Assembly (NCBI GenBank): GCA_903813345.2
Contig: CAIIXF020000009.1
Coordinates: forward strand, 30,790,740-30,850,739
Length of the DNA stretch: 60,000 bases
From: Owenia fusiformis
Lineage: Eukaryota; Annelida; Polychaeta; Sabellida; Oweniidae
Reading direction: 5' to 3'
Both the position numbers and the translations under genes were made by a program. Shown in pieces: positions 11,501-23,300 of the stretch. Position 1 is the first letter of the stretch; the number at the start of each line of letters is the position of its first letter. The notes under the pieces were generated by a model that was not told the DNA's origin, made no database searches, and was given only the letters and a program-made list of their open reading frames with translations.

Positions 11501-14500
11501 TTAAGAAATACAATTGATTACTACAACATTGATGCACTAAAAGGCATCACATACAGAGTGGGCCAAAAGAAATGTTTAAATCTTTTATTTTGATTTTTTG
11601 CAAATGCAGTCAATATGGTACAACGAAAATGGGACTTCTGCGCATGTTAAAATTTTTCGTCAAAACTCAACTTTTGTTCAAGTTGATACGATTGTCTTTC
11701 GAACTAGAGACTTACCTCATTCGAAAGATCATAAAAGACTTTATCTATACTGAAAATCTTAGATCCAAACATAGTAGAATACGCCGTCAGTCCGCATTTG
11801 ATTTTTTGAAGTGAGTTTCGTAGATCGTCAGATTTCTCCGACTGATATCGGGTTATCTCAAATTGGTTCGTTTATAAATACCAATTTCTTTACCGTTGTA
11901 AGGCGCATGCGCAAAATTGATTTATAAACCTTATTGGTTGATGGTTTTTCTCCTGCGCATGCGTGAAGTCTGTTGAACAATTATGACGAAGACCGGAGCA
12001 AACATTACTAGCTCTTGAACGAAATTCCAAGATTCAGGTCATTTCGCCGTGTTTGCTAAGCGTGTATACGTGAATGACAAGCTGTTTTGAGTAGATCGGG
12101 TACCTGTTTTAGACACAACATTGATTTAGCTTGACATTGATGTGCACATTGGCACTTTTGAGCATGTTAATACAAGTTTTTACACGCTTAGCACGAGACG
12201 GGTTTTCGAAAAATCTGTTATCTGATTCACTCGATTATCGTATGGATATGCATTTCTGCTGACATTTCAACACCACATCACATAGAATTACGATGCAGAA
12301 TGATAATAAAACACAAAACAACTACTAAATTCCACTTGTTATTTCACAGGAGGTAAAAATGCAAGCTGCCTAGATTCTTTGTAAGGGTCGTCAGACATCG
12401 GATTGGCCGCCATATTTGAAATGAAAATATCACTAAATAGAGGTCTGCGCATGCCTCAACATTTCGACTGAAATGCATGAGTTTCAACTATATTTACGCC
12501 AGGGCTGGAGATCACTTATAAAATCCATCCAAAAATGGATTTATTAGACCTATAGCAGTATTTGAATGAGTAAAGTTAGAAGTCAATAGGTGGGGGGGGG
12601 GTAAATGGAAACTCCCAATTTCAACATTATAATTGTTTGTCATTACAATTTTACACTATCTTAATTATGCCCATTGCCCAATATATCAGAACCAGATGGA
12701 TCTATTTAACAGTCTCTCAGTGAGTGTAAATTATTCTTCTGTTAAAATTTGAAGCAGTGTGATGATACTGAAACCAAAAGCAGAGATAAGATGGACAAGT
12801 TCATATGGAAATTCAAGAAAAATGAATGGGTCAGTGAATATCTTTAATATGAAAAGGTAGCACATAGATGTACTTGAACCAATTTTGTTGCTCCTATCAT
12901 AATGTTTTGAACTAGCTAATAGCAAAAATTCAATACCCAGGTCTCAATTTCTTACCATGCATAACAGCCAGGTGCAAAGGTGTAGCATTTTCTGTCTGGG
13001 GGTTCACTACATCCACATGTATCCCAGGAGCCTTCAGTAATGTGGTTACCAAGACAACATTACCATTGTTTGCAGCAGCATGAAGGGCACTGTTCCCAGT
13101 ATCTGAGATCTTGTTCACATCTATCTTTGGTTTGGCCTGGAATCAAAAAGATTTTGCAATAGATACTAGTTTCATACGTTACCAGGGACTTTGGATTTGG
13201 ATATTAAGTAGCTTCAATGGTAATATAAGTGATATATTGATTCATAATGTTCTAGTGTCACCATATTGAACTGACTGACCATGGTCCATGTGATCCAGTA
13301 TACAGACCATATTATTTAATCTCATTTCTCTTTGATGTCATGCCAGAGATACAATGCATAGCATTTCAGTATATTATGAAAATTCTGAGGACCAATGGTC
13401 AAATCCTCATTATGCTGTCACCTGCAAAAGCCTGTCCTCTGTTTGTATAGACAAATATCACCATGTTTCAGAAAATCTCTGGGTAGGCAGAGGGATGTGG
13501 AGACCAAAAACTTGATGCAAGACTAGCTCATTATCTTCATATAAAAGAACTCACCTTCTGCACTAGGAACTGTAATACTCTTGGTTGGTTATGCATGACA
13601 GCTGTGAAGATCAAAGTTCTACTATGGTCGTCAACATCACGGGGGTCAACCTTGCCCATACGTATCAGATAATGGATCACATCTACATAGCCATGTCTAA
13701 AACAACAAGAATGATCTACATTCGATTGGAGGTGATGTACTTAAGGGGATCAGTTGAGATGAAGTAAAAGAGCATCCAACACATAAGGTATAAATACTCC
13801 GAAAAATGCTGACATAAGATGTCCAGGGAAAACAGATAAGAAATATTCTAAATTGTACTTACGCATACAGTGTAAATGTAAGTTGTTTGTTTTAATATTG
13901 TAAATGTACTTAAGTATATGGAACTATCTGTAATGTAACCATATTTATAACATAAAGGAATCAAGCTTGAATATTTTAAGTTACAAAGTATTATGCATAA
14001 GTTTTAACAGAAATTAGAATTCTGACATCCAGACCTCCATCTATATACTGGTGTAAGAACAGACATAAAAGTTAACTGAATTATAATAAAGGGTGCGCTG
14101 ACCTGATAGCCTGGTTCATGCGTGTCCTGTTAGGATTTGACTTAGCCACTGTTGACAAAGGAACAGGTATTGAAGTGGAATCTGGGCCAAGCAGTGTACG
14201 ATAGAAGTTCACAATCGCTGTCCACACACTTGCTAGAGCGAAGCATCGCATGGCTAAGATCAACTGAGCATACTGCTTGTTCTTGGTTGAACATTTCACA
14301 TCTGACAACAGCTTTTTATACGAGTCCTCTCTCTCGGATGTCAACACATCCAAGTAGTGCAGGAATAAATGTTCACCACGAGATCGCAATAATTTAGTCG
14401 GATATTCCCGATATATCGCCTCCAGGAATTTTGAGAGATCTGAATGACGGATTTTACCACTTTCTTTGCCAACTGCAAAAGCTAGTCCTAAATGGTCTAA

Positions 14501-15220
14501 TAAGATACCATGTTCTAATTTGAATATGTCTATGCGTTGTATAGGTGGGAAATCGGAGAGCCAAAAGTGAGCAAAGTTTACGTAATTATCCTGCGAGTGA
14601 CACCACTTTGTAAGATTAGTCACTGCTTCATTAGCTTGTGCCAACCAGCTGGCCACAACTGTGGCGTCACAGTAACATAACATTTCCTCAAAGTCTCCAC
14701 GTTTTTGCTCTGGTTGTTTTAAGCGATTAGTTATTGCTTCGGTGAAATGACCTTTAAACTCATTTGTACTGCCTTCACTTGAACTACTAGATGGCCTATG
14801 CGAATAGGAAGAATTTCTACCACTTCCAACAGGTGGTAAAGGATCAGCTCTCGGGAATTCATGCTTTGGGGGTATATTTTCAGCTACATGGTTGGATGCA
14901 TGTTTATGCTTTCGCTTCTTTTTCTTACTTCTAGATTTTGGAGGGGTAGGCTCAAATTCCATGGACTCTCCCCTAGAAAACTCTGGTGACCCATTCAGGG
15001 CTATCCCCGAATCTGTCCCAGGGGACATAGCCGAATAAGTCCTCCCATAAGAGTTTGCTGAACTCTGTCTAGAGTCTGTCCCACTGGTGCTGAGAGATAA
15101 TGTATCAAAGGTCCTGGACAATCTACCATCATCTTCACTGAATTCTTCATCACTGTCCACGTATGTTAATCTTGACATACAGATCATCTCCCGTAAATCA
15201 GCTATATTACGTGCTGCCAT
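8540..15220 (-). CDS. Ankyrin-repeat protein with Ser-rich N-terminus and conserved helical domain
   Basis: Four coding exons: 15220-14103, 13696-13555, 13136-12956 and 8679-8540. The phases fit and total 526 residues. Residues 1-90 are Ser/Asp-rich and probably disordered. Residues 95-107 are a basic run (KSRSKKKKRKHKH), a likely nuclear localisation signal. Residues ~165-350 form a Trp/Leu-rich helical domain (VASWLAQANEAV, CHSQDNYVNFAHFWLSDF) that I cannot assign. The C-terminal exons encode about four ankyrin repeats (HGYVDVIHYLI, GNSALHAAANNGNVVLV, TPLHLAVMHGHINVVEVLL, LTAIDIARDFGQEEVLQLL), ending SDEY. The start lies in AAAGATGGCAGCAC, a YY1-type initiator context. Intron 3 is ~4.3 kb and repeat-laden. 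Ankyrin repeats imply protein binding; the partner is unknown. Exon structure is well supported, function is not. Confidence 0.85.
8749..8893. repeat. Local tandem duplication next to the last ankyrin exon
   Basis: AATGTCAGTTTATTCAATAG and following bases occur twice about 60 bp apart, with a more diverged copy of the adjacent TCAATYTAAGATACCTTTAT segment upstream. It lies in intron 3 of the ankyrin gene. Confidence 0.6.
10681..10726. repeat. Perfect hairpin, 19-bp arms
   Basis: AAACCATCGAATATCACTT is followed after 8 nt by its exact reverse complement. Partial extra copies of the motif flank it on both sides, suggesting a short foldback remnant in intron 3 of the ankyrin gene. Confidence 0.7.
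11015..11199. repeat. Inverted-repeat element of the ACAGTAAAACCTGT / GTGTTCACT type
   Basis: ACAGTAAAACCTGT at 11015 pairs with ACAGGTTTTACT ending at 11199, with GTGAACA / TGTTCAC internal to both arms. Related sequences occur near 19213-19330 and 55560-55720, so this is a dispersed family. Confidence 0.6.
11902..11965. promoter_or_regulatory. Two NRF1-like palindromic sites
   Basis: GGCGCATGCGCA at 11902-11913 matches the NRF1 consensus (YGCGCAYGCGCR). CTGCGCATGCGTG at 11953 is a near match. They lie within a CpG-richer patch (~11760-12460) in intron 3 of the ankyrin gene. The patch could equally be part of a transposon; I see no adjacent exon. Confidence 0.3.
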
Positions 15221-15306
15221 CTTTATATTCCAATTTTATCAATTGCTAATTTGTTGATTTTTGGTTAATCACAGATAGAATGATTCGTACTAATTATTTA
15301 ATGATT

Positions 15307-15801
15307 CTACCCACCAATATTGAGTTCAATTCTTACTCTTATATCTGATATCATTGAGGTTACAGTCAATATCAATGGCAATCGAAATCTAGCTCGCCAA
15401 GCAAACTTGAAAAAAAACATCAAAATCACTTTGAGATTTCTATTAAATGCGGTATACATACAAAGCCAGGATGATAAATATTGTGTTAAAAGCATCGGTT
15501 ATATAAGAAGGTTGCTGTTATTACAATTTTACATTTCTTAAACGGTCACATCTCCAGTTTTAGTTTATATTCATATTCACTTCCAATCGAATCCTTGTAT
15601 CCAAAATCATGAATGCCACAGTAAGAATAACAGGTAAGCGAACTTTCGATTTCCACGCCAGGTCAAATAAGAAAATACAAACGTTGGATAGAAAACTGGA
15701 TCCAATCTTTGGGGGAATAAAACTGAAGCCTGCTAAATCTTCCATTGATATTGGCATGAGATTGTCCATGTGGTCGCCTTTCAGCGGGATGATGTAATTG
15801 C
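15307..15801 (-). pseudogene. Two coding-like, mutually similar minus-strand segments
   Basis: Segment B starts after an acceptor (TGTTTCAG) at 15801 and reads open for 80 codons to a stop near 15560. It includes SMEDLAGFSFIPPKIGSS, FDLAWKSKVRLPVILTV and DTRIRLEVN. Segment A (~15410-15307) reads FAWRARFRLPLILTV then MISDIRVRIELN, preceded by a pyrimidine tract and CAAG. Over 29 aligned codons I count about 5, 11 and 18 differences at codon positions 1-3 reordered as second, first and third, the pattern of purifying selection. The family is unknown to me. They may be exons of an unfinished gene model, tandem paralogues or a decayed duplicate; the type given is provisional. They lie within 90-580 bp upstream of the ankyrin gene start. 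Confidence 0.35.
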
Positions 15802-16070
15802 CTGAAACATAAAATTACAATCAGAACATTATCAAGTATACTACACAATTTAATATAATACTCTGATAAAAAATATCTAACAAATATGGAATGAATCAAT
15901 CATGAATCAAACTGAAAAGCCTAAAATGACTGACTGTACAAACCACTAAATGTAGACCAAGCAATTAAGCAAGTAGCTTTGTACCAACTATGATTTTAAA
16001 AATGTATTTAATTCTTTAGCCAGTGGGGAGGTCCACACTTTACACTTTGCACTAGAATTCCTGCACTCTA

Positions 16071-16684
16071 CAGGGTGTCAAATAAGTCTGTTCTCCCCCT
16101 TAACTTTTTTATCTTTAAATTGATCATTCTTTCCCATATATCATTTTGAAGCTTGTGGAAAATGCTGATCACCCTCAAAAGATCAATCATAAACTCCTCC
16201 TAATAAAATTGCTACAATATTTCTTGTAAGGTTGTAGTTGACATTTGATTACGTCAAAACAAGTAAAATTACAAGGTATAGTGAATGAAAAGTAAAAGTT
16301 TGATACTGCAGTAACAATGCCAACATTGGGTGATTTCAATGTTTCTCAATATCGTTACAGAGTAAAATGAGTTACATTCAGGGGAGCTTTTGAAGCAGGG
16401 GCATCTTTCATCACAAAAAAAGTTGATAACAGCCAAAATTAAACGTTCTGAATGATTTATACGGGATCATATCTTCGTAGAATTGAGGCAATCTGGGCTG
16501 CTGGGGGAGACATACAGACTATTAAAAAAGTGAAATATGGACATCACTAACAATACTCTAACCCATCATTCTGAAATTTGGTATGTGATCAGCAAATTAA
16601 ATTCCCTTTAAGATGATATATACCAACCCTATGTAATTTCTAAATTAAAAAAGTTAAGGGGGAGAACACTTATTTGACGCCCTG
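16071..16684. mobile_element. Tc1/mariner-type element with TA target duplication
   Basis: ~40-bp terminal inverted repeats begin CAGGGTGTCAAATAAG and end CTTATTTGACGCCCTG, each with an internal TTCTCCCCCTTAACTTTTT-type segment. Both ends are flanked by TA. The 614-bp interior holds a short stretch reading like a transposase fragment (RRIEAIWAAGGDIQTI near 16475-16525) but no intact gene, so it is non-autonomous or decayed. Confidence 0.8.
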
Positions 16685-17579
16685 TATATTTATTAACAAT
16701 TCTGAAATTCACATCTTTGGCAATTGCCAACCTGCACTTTTAAGTACTTTTAGAAGCAGTAAACCCAGGTCTGAAATCTAATGCATTGAAAATTCTAGGT
16801 ATTTTGTCTACTGTCTGTTTAAGCAGAACTACAATACTTTTAGAGCTAGTCTACAAGTAATTCAACAACATAAGAGCCTTCCATCGTCATTTTGGCATTT
16901 AAGCACATAAAGTTAATAGTATTCCCGTATTCGGCAAGCGGAACTAATTAAATCCTGAAACATGGTAATATTACATAAAGAATTTGATCATAAGCATACA
17001 TACATACCTTATGAATACATACACACCATCCCATTTCCCCCTAAGACCCTATTGATGCATAATTACGAAAATATTGGAGACAGGTTTGGAATTAACGAAA
17101 ATGTCGGTCAGTTCTGGTAACATCGAAATTGCAAATCGTACCAGAAATTAAGCGTCATTGCGGCACTGCATTAACAAACAGCAGGTTTGCAATTAATAAC
17201 TATTTTGCATGTATACACGCGCTATATAAATCAAAGATATCTGTTATCCTCAAAATTGGTCTTATTATGCCGAGTAATCGCGATAATAATTATCAATCTA
17301 TTTGACAATAATTTGGTTTCGCTAATAGTTTAATTTTAACCCAGGAAGAACAGACACAATGAGACACAATAATATTGTGTTAAATCGCTTGATGTTATGT
17401 GTTTTTATATTATTGTCAAGTATCAGTTGCATGTTATCGCGGAAAAATGGTTTTGATTGATCCAGAACTTGCGACTTAAAGGAAAGAATAGTAAGGAGGT
17501 TAAACTCAATAACAGCCAAGATAATTCCTAAAAGTAAAAGCCAATATTGAGTTTAACGATGTTGAACTAGTCTAGGGGT

Positions 17580-17818
17580 TGTAACACCGACGTGTGGGGT
17601 AATGTCGACATGAGAGACAGGGTAACTTCGACACTTACTTATTGGAAGTAGAATTTCTGTTTCCCGCCATGTTTGATTTCTGGAAAAATTTATATCTCGC
17701 GAGATATGATCAATGCGAGAGAAAAAACATGGCTTCCCCTAGATCGGTAATTAGAGCAAATAAACAACAAGGTGTTGAAGTTACCCCACATGTCGAATTT
17801 ACCCCAAAATGGTTACAC
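17580..17818. repeat. ~240-bp inverted-repeat element (MITE-like)
   Basis: Arms at 17581-17634 and 17772-17818 share GTGGGGTAA, TTCGACATG and GGGTAACTTC blocks in opposite orientation. A small open frame inside is not considered a gene. Confidence 0.6.
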
Positions 17819-17881
17819 TCCTTCGACCTACAATAGACAAACTGCCAATGAAACAGTGTTGTTTATGCAAAACAACAAGTA

Positions 17882-18114
17882 CAGTTGGGGACATAAATAA
17901 ATGACAGGTGGATTTGTTGAAGTGAGGATTTCCCATGTTAAAAATAAGAGAATTTACAAGAGGCCATACATCAGTGGATGAGATTATACAAAATGTAAAA
18001 TATACAAATTTTAAGGGATATATATCTAGACAATATTGGAAATTATGGGCTTTCAGACCACCATAAGAAATGGTGATCGAAAATCGACCTGTCATTTATT
18101 TTTGTCCCCAACTG
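17882..18114. mobile_element. 233-bp mariner-type MITE with TA target duplication
   Basis: Termini CAGTTGGGGACA and TGTCCCCAACTG are flanked by TA at 17880-17881 and 18115-18116. The ~30-bp inverted repeats extend through AAATAAATGACAGG. No coding capacity. Confidence 0.85.
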
Positions 18115-18479
18115 TATTTTTGTTGCTAGAGGTGGCAGAATAAAGGTGGAAATTGAACTTCCAACAGGCTCCAGAATCCCTTGGTGGAAAGAAAGCTATA
18201 AAAGCAAATACCATCTATCAATGCCTCTCTGTGGTGTGATTTTGAAGAATAATGAGGAATTTTTGTGGAAAATCAAAACGAAAATATTCAATTTTTCATT
18301 TCAAGACATAGAAACGGCTTTTTCCCCATTCTCATTCGTTCTCATACATCATTATTATTATAATGTACACCACCCTCCTTAATAAAATATAGAAATAACA
18401 CTTACAAAGATTAGGAATGTTCTGTTTTCTAGTAAAATATAGGCGTTCAGGAACTTTTTCGAATTTTAACTTCCATTTT

Positions 18480-18549
18480 GAAACAAACCAATGCGCATGC
18501 GCGAAAATGTTTTTAAAAGATGGCAGCACCTTCTATCTGGGTAGCAAGG
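18480..18549 (+). promoter_or_regulatory. CCAAT / NRF1 / YY1-like composite promoter with possible first exon
   Basis: In order: CCAAT at 18488, an overlapping TGCGCATGCGCG NRF1 consensus palindrome, then AAAAGATGGCAGCACC near 18518, and an AAG|GTACCT donor ~30 bp later. AAGATGGCAGCAC is identical to the start-codon context of the ankyrin gene. Read as an exon it encodes MAAPSIWVAR. No following exon was found on the plus strand before POLB ends, so the gene is unproven. Confidence 0.3.
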
Positions 18550-18801
18550 TACCTTTTCATGCAGTTACGAGTCTATATATGGGCTATATATCCTATTTAT
18601 TTATATTTCTAAGCCAACATAGTAGTCATCTTAGTGATAGTCATGATGTACTGTCATACCATGAGTGTAGTTAGGTATGGGGCGAATGAGGGAACTTTCT
18701 CTTTTTATGTCACCTCCACAAGTAGTGACATAGTGTTACAGTCTTCAACTTTTTTGTGGATGAGGGTTGGTGTTCAGTCACAGATGGCAGAATTTTTCTT
18801 G

Positions 18802-18839
18802 GGAAATACCTCCTAAAGCTTTCTTTAGGAGGTATTTCC
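18802..18839. repeat. Perfect 17-bp hairpin with 4-nt loop
   Basis: GGAAATACCTCCTAAAG, loop CTTT, then the exact reverse complement. It is too short for a microRNA precursor and is in a region without a gene. Confidence 0.7.
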
Positions 18840-18849
18840 TAATAAAGAT

Positions 18850-20365
18850 TCTGATATCTGTGTGTTCAGTGTTCAGCATCAGTAACAAATGGTGGGTGGT
18901 GACATTTGGCATGTTAATGCCTTATTTATCCTGGTCTTGCCCTTCGATATCAGATGCTTCTTCATGTTTGATTTTTGTTTCAAGATGACATGTTTTATCA
19001 TGATTGTACTAATGGATCAGTGGTCGTGTATTTGCAGACTACATGTACGTTATTTATTTGTCATTTTTAATGTATGATGGTAATGTGGCCACCATAGAAA
19101 TTTAACATCACTGAGGTCAATGCCATGCATGGTCAAAGTTGCAGGATGTTCCAGTGAAATCAATAGTTTATAGTCAATGGAACAGAACAATATGCAATTC
19201 TATATTTTCAACTACAGTAAAACCTGTTTTACTGAACACCTAATGGACAACCTTCCTCACCACGTAAGTCAACTGACTGACACATTTTTGTGGCTCTAAA
19301 GGTGTTCAATGTACATATTTCACTGTAATTTGAACTGATGTCATTTGATAAACTGACCAAACTGATTAACTTAAAACAATTATCTTGGGTATTGCTCCCC
19401 CTTCAGGGAATGAGTGTGTTCACAAACCAACATGCTGCAATGAATTAACTGAAGAAATTATTATACTATTATATTTTTTCTATTTCTATACACATAAACA
19501 AACATACATAAATATCAGGTCTTTTACTATCTTGATTCTAGATGCACATTTATACTAATATTGCCTCTAATGTTTCACGATTCAACATACCACCTCATCA
19601 TATAGACCTTTTGACATTGAAGTCAATGAAGAAATGTTCTCACAGAAAATGTTATCATTTAGAGGTGTACATAAAACATATACATGTACTACGGTATATT
19701 TTTTTTTACTTGGATGATGCTGACATTATTATGCTGACATTTACATAACTCTCAGTACTAGAATACAACAAAATTATATTCATAAAGTATTGCAATTTCC
19801 CAAAATACACACTTAGGGTGTTAATACAACTGTTGTTTTTGATACAGGTGTACATCATCAAAGTTGGTTTAATAAAAACATCTTACCATTAAATGATTCT
19901 CAAAATTAAATCCATTTCTTAGCAGAACTTTTTATACCCTTCCAAAAAATTGGATTTCACTTTAAAATAATTAAATTAGAGACAATCCTTTTACCTAGCC
20001 TTACGAAATCAAAATAAGTTGAAGACATTTCTTAAGCCAATCAGGAATGCAGCCAGAGTCTATGCCTTTTTTGCTTCATATTCAAACTTCCAATAATGGC
20101 CGTATCAGAGGGAAGGAGTTATTACTGGCCTTTGGGCTACAGAGTATTTTTTTTATATCAGCTATTTATAAATCACAACTAAGTAATGGGCAAACTATTG
20201 TGATTTCTTATGATCTCACTCTCATCTGGGTACAACGCATTTTTAACTAAGTGCAAGCTTAAATTCAGTGTCTCGATTCAATAGTGTATCCATTTGCTTT
20301 AATGTATATCCAGTATGCTGGGGAAGTTAAGTCACTGGCCAAAATCTGAGAGCACAACTGTCAGG
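18850..20365. other. Intergenic or POLB 3' UTR, no exon seen
   Basis: AT-rich sequence between the hairpin and the POLB stop codon. It contains a copy of the ACAGTAAAACCTGT repeat near 19213 and otherwise no supportable gene. Its right end may be the POLB 3' UTR. Confidence 0.4.
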
Positions 20366-20370
20366 AAAAG

Positions 20371-23300
20371 TTATAAGTTTCTCTCATTAGGTTCCTTGTA
20401 CTTCATATCCACATAGTCAAAGACATCTTTCTCTGAGGAGACAGGGAGAGGTTCCCCAGCTACACCTGGAAATATATATTGTAATCATAAATAATCATAT
20501 CCTTGTTTTCCATTGATATATGGCTTGATTGCATTTTAAGATCTGCTGCATAACATACAGTATTACATAACTAGCATTTGTATGGAAGTCAATGGGAAAG
20601 TTAGGGGCTATATCAACCGATATTGCCCGATGACCCCAATATAGCCCTCATATCTCGTTTTGATATTAGATTGCTTTAATAACCATATTTCACGTCATAG
20701 TGACATAACCTGAAAGTATAACATGCCTATTAAAATGTAATCATATACAGGAAATAGATAATAGCAACTCCCCATTGATCTTATATGTAAACACCTCTGC
20801 AGTTTAAGATTGCCAAAACCATTGATTGAGCAAGAAATAGGTGTATAGCAAGGGTTTAATTAGGGCTCCCCAAAACCACATTTCAGAATGGGCGTGGCAC
20901 ATGGCTTTGTATAAAAAACCTCCTACCCACGTACCCTCGTACCCACGTACGTGGGTCCTCACCCAGTCTTTAAAGAGTTAAATCTTTAACATTTTTAAAC
21001 ATTATTCTATCTCAATGTATGCTTAATTATGGATGAATTTATGTACCCATATGCCTTTATTTCTAGATCGGACATCTGTCTCGTCATAAAATAAAGCCGG
21101 CATTGCATAATGTTCATTTGAGCTATTTGAGTGTTGTTTTTGATATATCGAAGCGATTTTTTGTTGATCGGGCAGTCTTACAGTGTACAACCAATCTATT
21201 GCTTAGCGCAAATTGGCCACATGGGGCATGTGTTGTAAAGTGCAGTAGTTTTTGACTCCATGAGCAGAATATGGTCAAACTTTCACAACAAAATTCACAT
21301 TGAATGACCTGAATGATTCTGGATTGACGAAGTTATTCAACTTTTCATCGGTCCTGTTTTTTAACACCCTGTAGTTTCGATTTTTATCACATATACTTTT
21401 TATTCTTTCAAACGATATAACAAGTATTCATTGTTTGCACGACAGATTTGAACTATACGTCGTCGCGTGAGAATGGAGAGGTTAAGCTTTGCATATATAA
21501 TCGAAACTGAACCTGTACGTATCACTCGACCATATACAAATTCATGTAGCCTTCTCATATAAATAGCCGTTCAAATCCAGTGTTTGTTTAGACTACACCA
21601 TAGCGTGTAATGATTCTATAGTATGTCATTGATGCGGTTTTATAGCTGGTTTTCTAATACACATTTTAAACGAGCTCGTTTCGTAAGATTTTTGGCGCTA
21701 AATCATGCATGACATACATCATCGTGTTCAGCAAGAATTCAACTGTGCATCGAAATCAAAATTGACAGCATAGTGTTCAATAGACACGAGTAAAATGGTT
21801 CCCGTTGACCCAACGTCAAATTTCAAATCTCCCGTTCTAAACCCGAAACTCTGAAGCTGAAAGAGTATCTGAAGTAGACTAAGCGCGCATAAAACTATGA
21901 GCGCTCGATACATTCCTTTGTTAATTTTTGTACTTTGCGTTCACGGTTACGTTGTGAAAAACATCGTTAGCTTAACCTCTCGAGTAACTTTGTACTAACT
22001 GCCATTTTCAAAAAAACTGAGATAGACATGGAATTTTACTATTTGAAACACAGGCTTTCATCTCAGATACATGCCCCATCTCAATTCCCTCTCATTAAGC
22101 TAAAATTCAGTGTGAAATTGTACCATCTCCAGACAAACAGCTTATTTCTAATTTCAAATTGTCATATCTGATATCAACTGTTTCAACCAATCAACTGTCT
22201 AAGAATTGGTCATGTGACTTACAAAACTTGGAGTTATAACAATCTTATATTAAATCGAAGTATGCCAAAATGCATGTTATTGTATCTAGAATGAAATAAT
22301 GTTTTGTAACACAATACCATGCCAGTTTGCATACCTGGCCTTTCATGTTTTAGTTTTAGAACTATTACAAGTAGATCAAAAAAATAAAATGATACAGTAT
22401 GTGTAATCCCATGCATATTCAAATTATATGCCCTCAATTACTCTTTGTATTATGGATGCTCATTGGATTATTCATGGCCACATGATATGAAATAGAATTA
22501 CTAATTTCCTCGAAAACCTAAATCCTCGCTACCAGGGAAGATGAAAAGTACAAATGACCAGTTAATTAGATCATGTGAGCAGTCAAAAGTACCCTTTATC
22601 TTCCCTGCTACCAGGTCTTATAGGGGTTTGAATGGCCAAATGCAATAGAAATGCATATACGAAGCTGTCATCATTAAATGTTGAAAATGAAAGACTACTT
22701 ATTTGTTTCTTCAAATAGAGTACATAATAATAGGTTATATACTAGATATAGTAATCAAAACAAATAGTAACTGTCATATTTTGCACTACATTGCTCAAAG
22801 GCAATCACTGTCTGTATACTATTGAAATCTCTTTCAAAATGATGTTTTATAGTTTGTGGAAAAAAAAACATAAATCTATTTAAACTAGCTTTAACTTTTA
22901 CTGACCATACACTATATCAATAAGGGGTTATCTTTATGTTAGTATAGTCCCTTTAAACACTTATTTTATTTTCTCTTCATCTATGATTTACTTTGCGCTT
23001 TTCACTGAACATCTGGGATCTTTTTAGTTATTTTATTACTAGTATGTTTTTCAGATTTGTCCTTTCTTTTGCATTTTTGGGATCATTGTTTTTAGATCAT
23101 CTACATTTTATTTTGGAAAAGTAACAAATTGGTTCAATTTCTTTACAAAGAGCCACTCTTAGTCTCCACTTCTACAATTGCTTCAATTCCCAATTGTACT
23201 CCACAGAGTAGCAAACAACAGAAAATGAATGGATAATGATAGCTGCATCCCAATGAACAAAATGTGATAACTTAAATCGAGGTTTCATCACTTTCATTAA

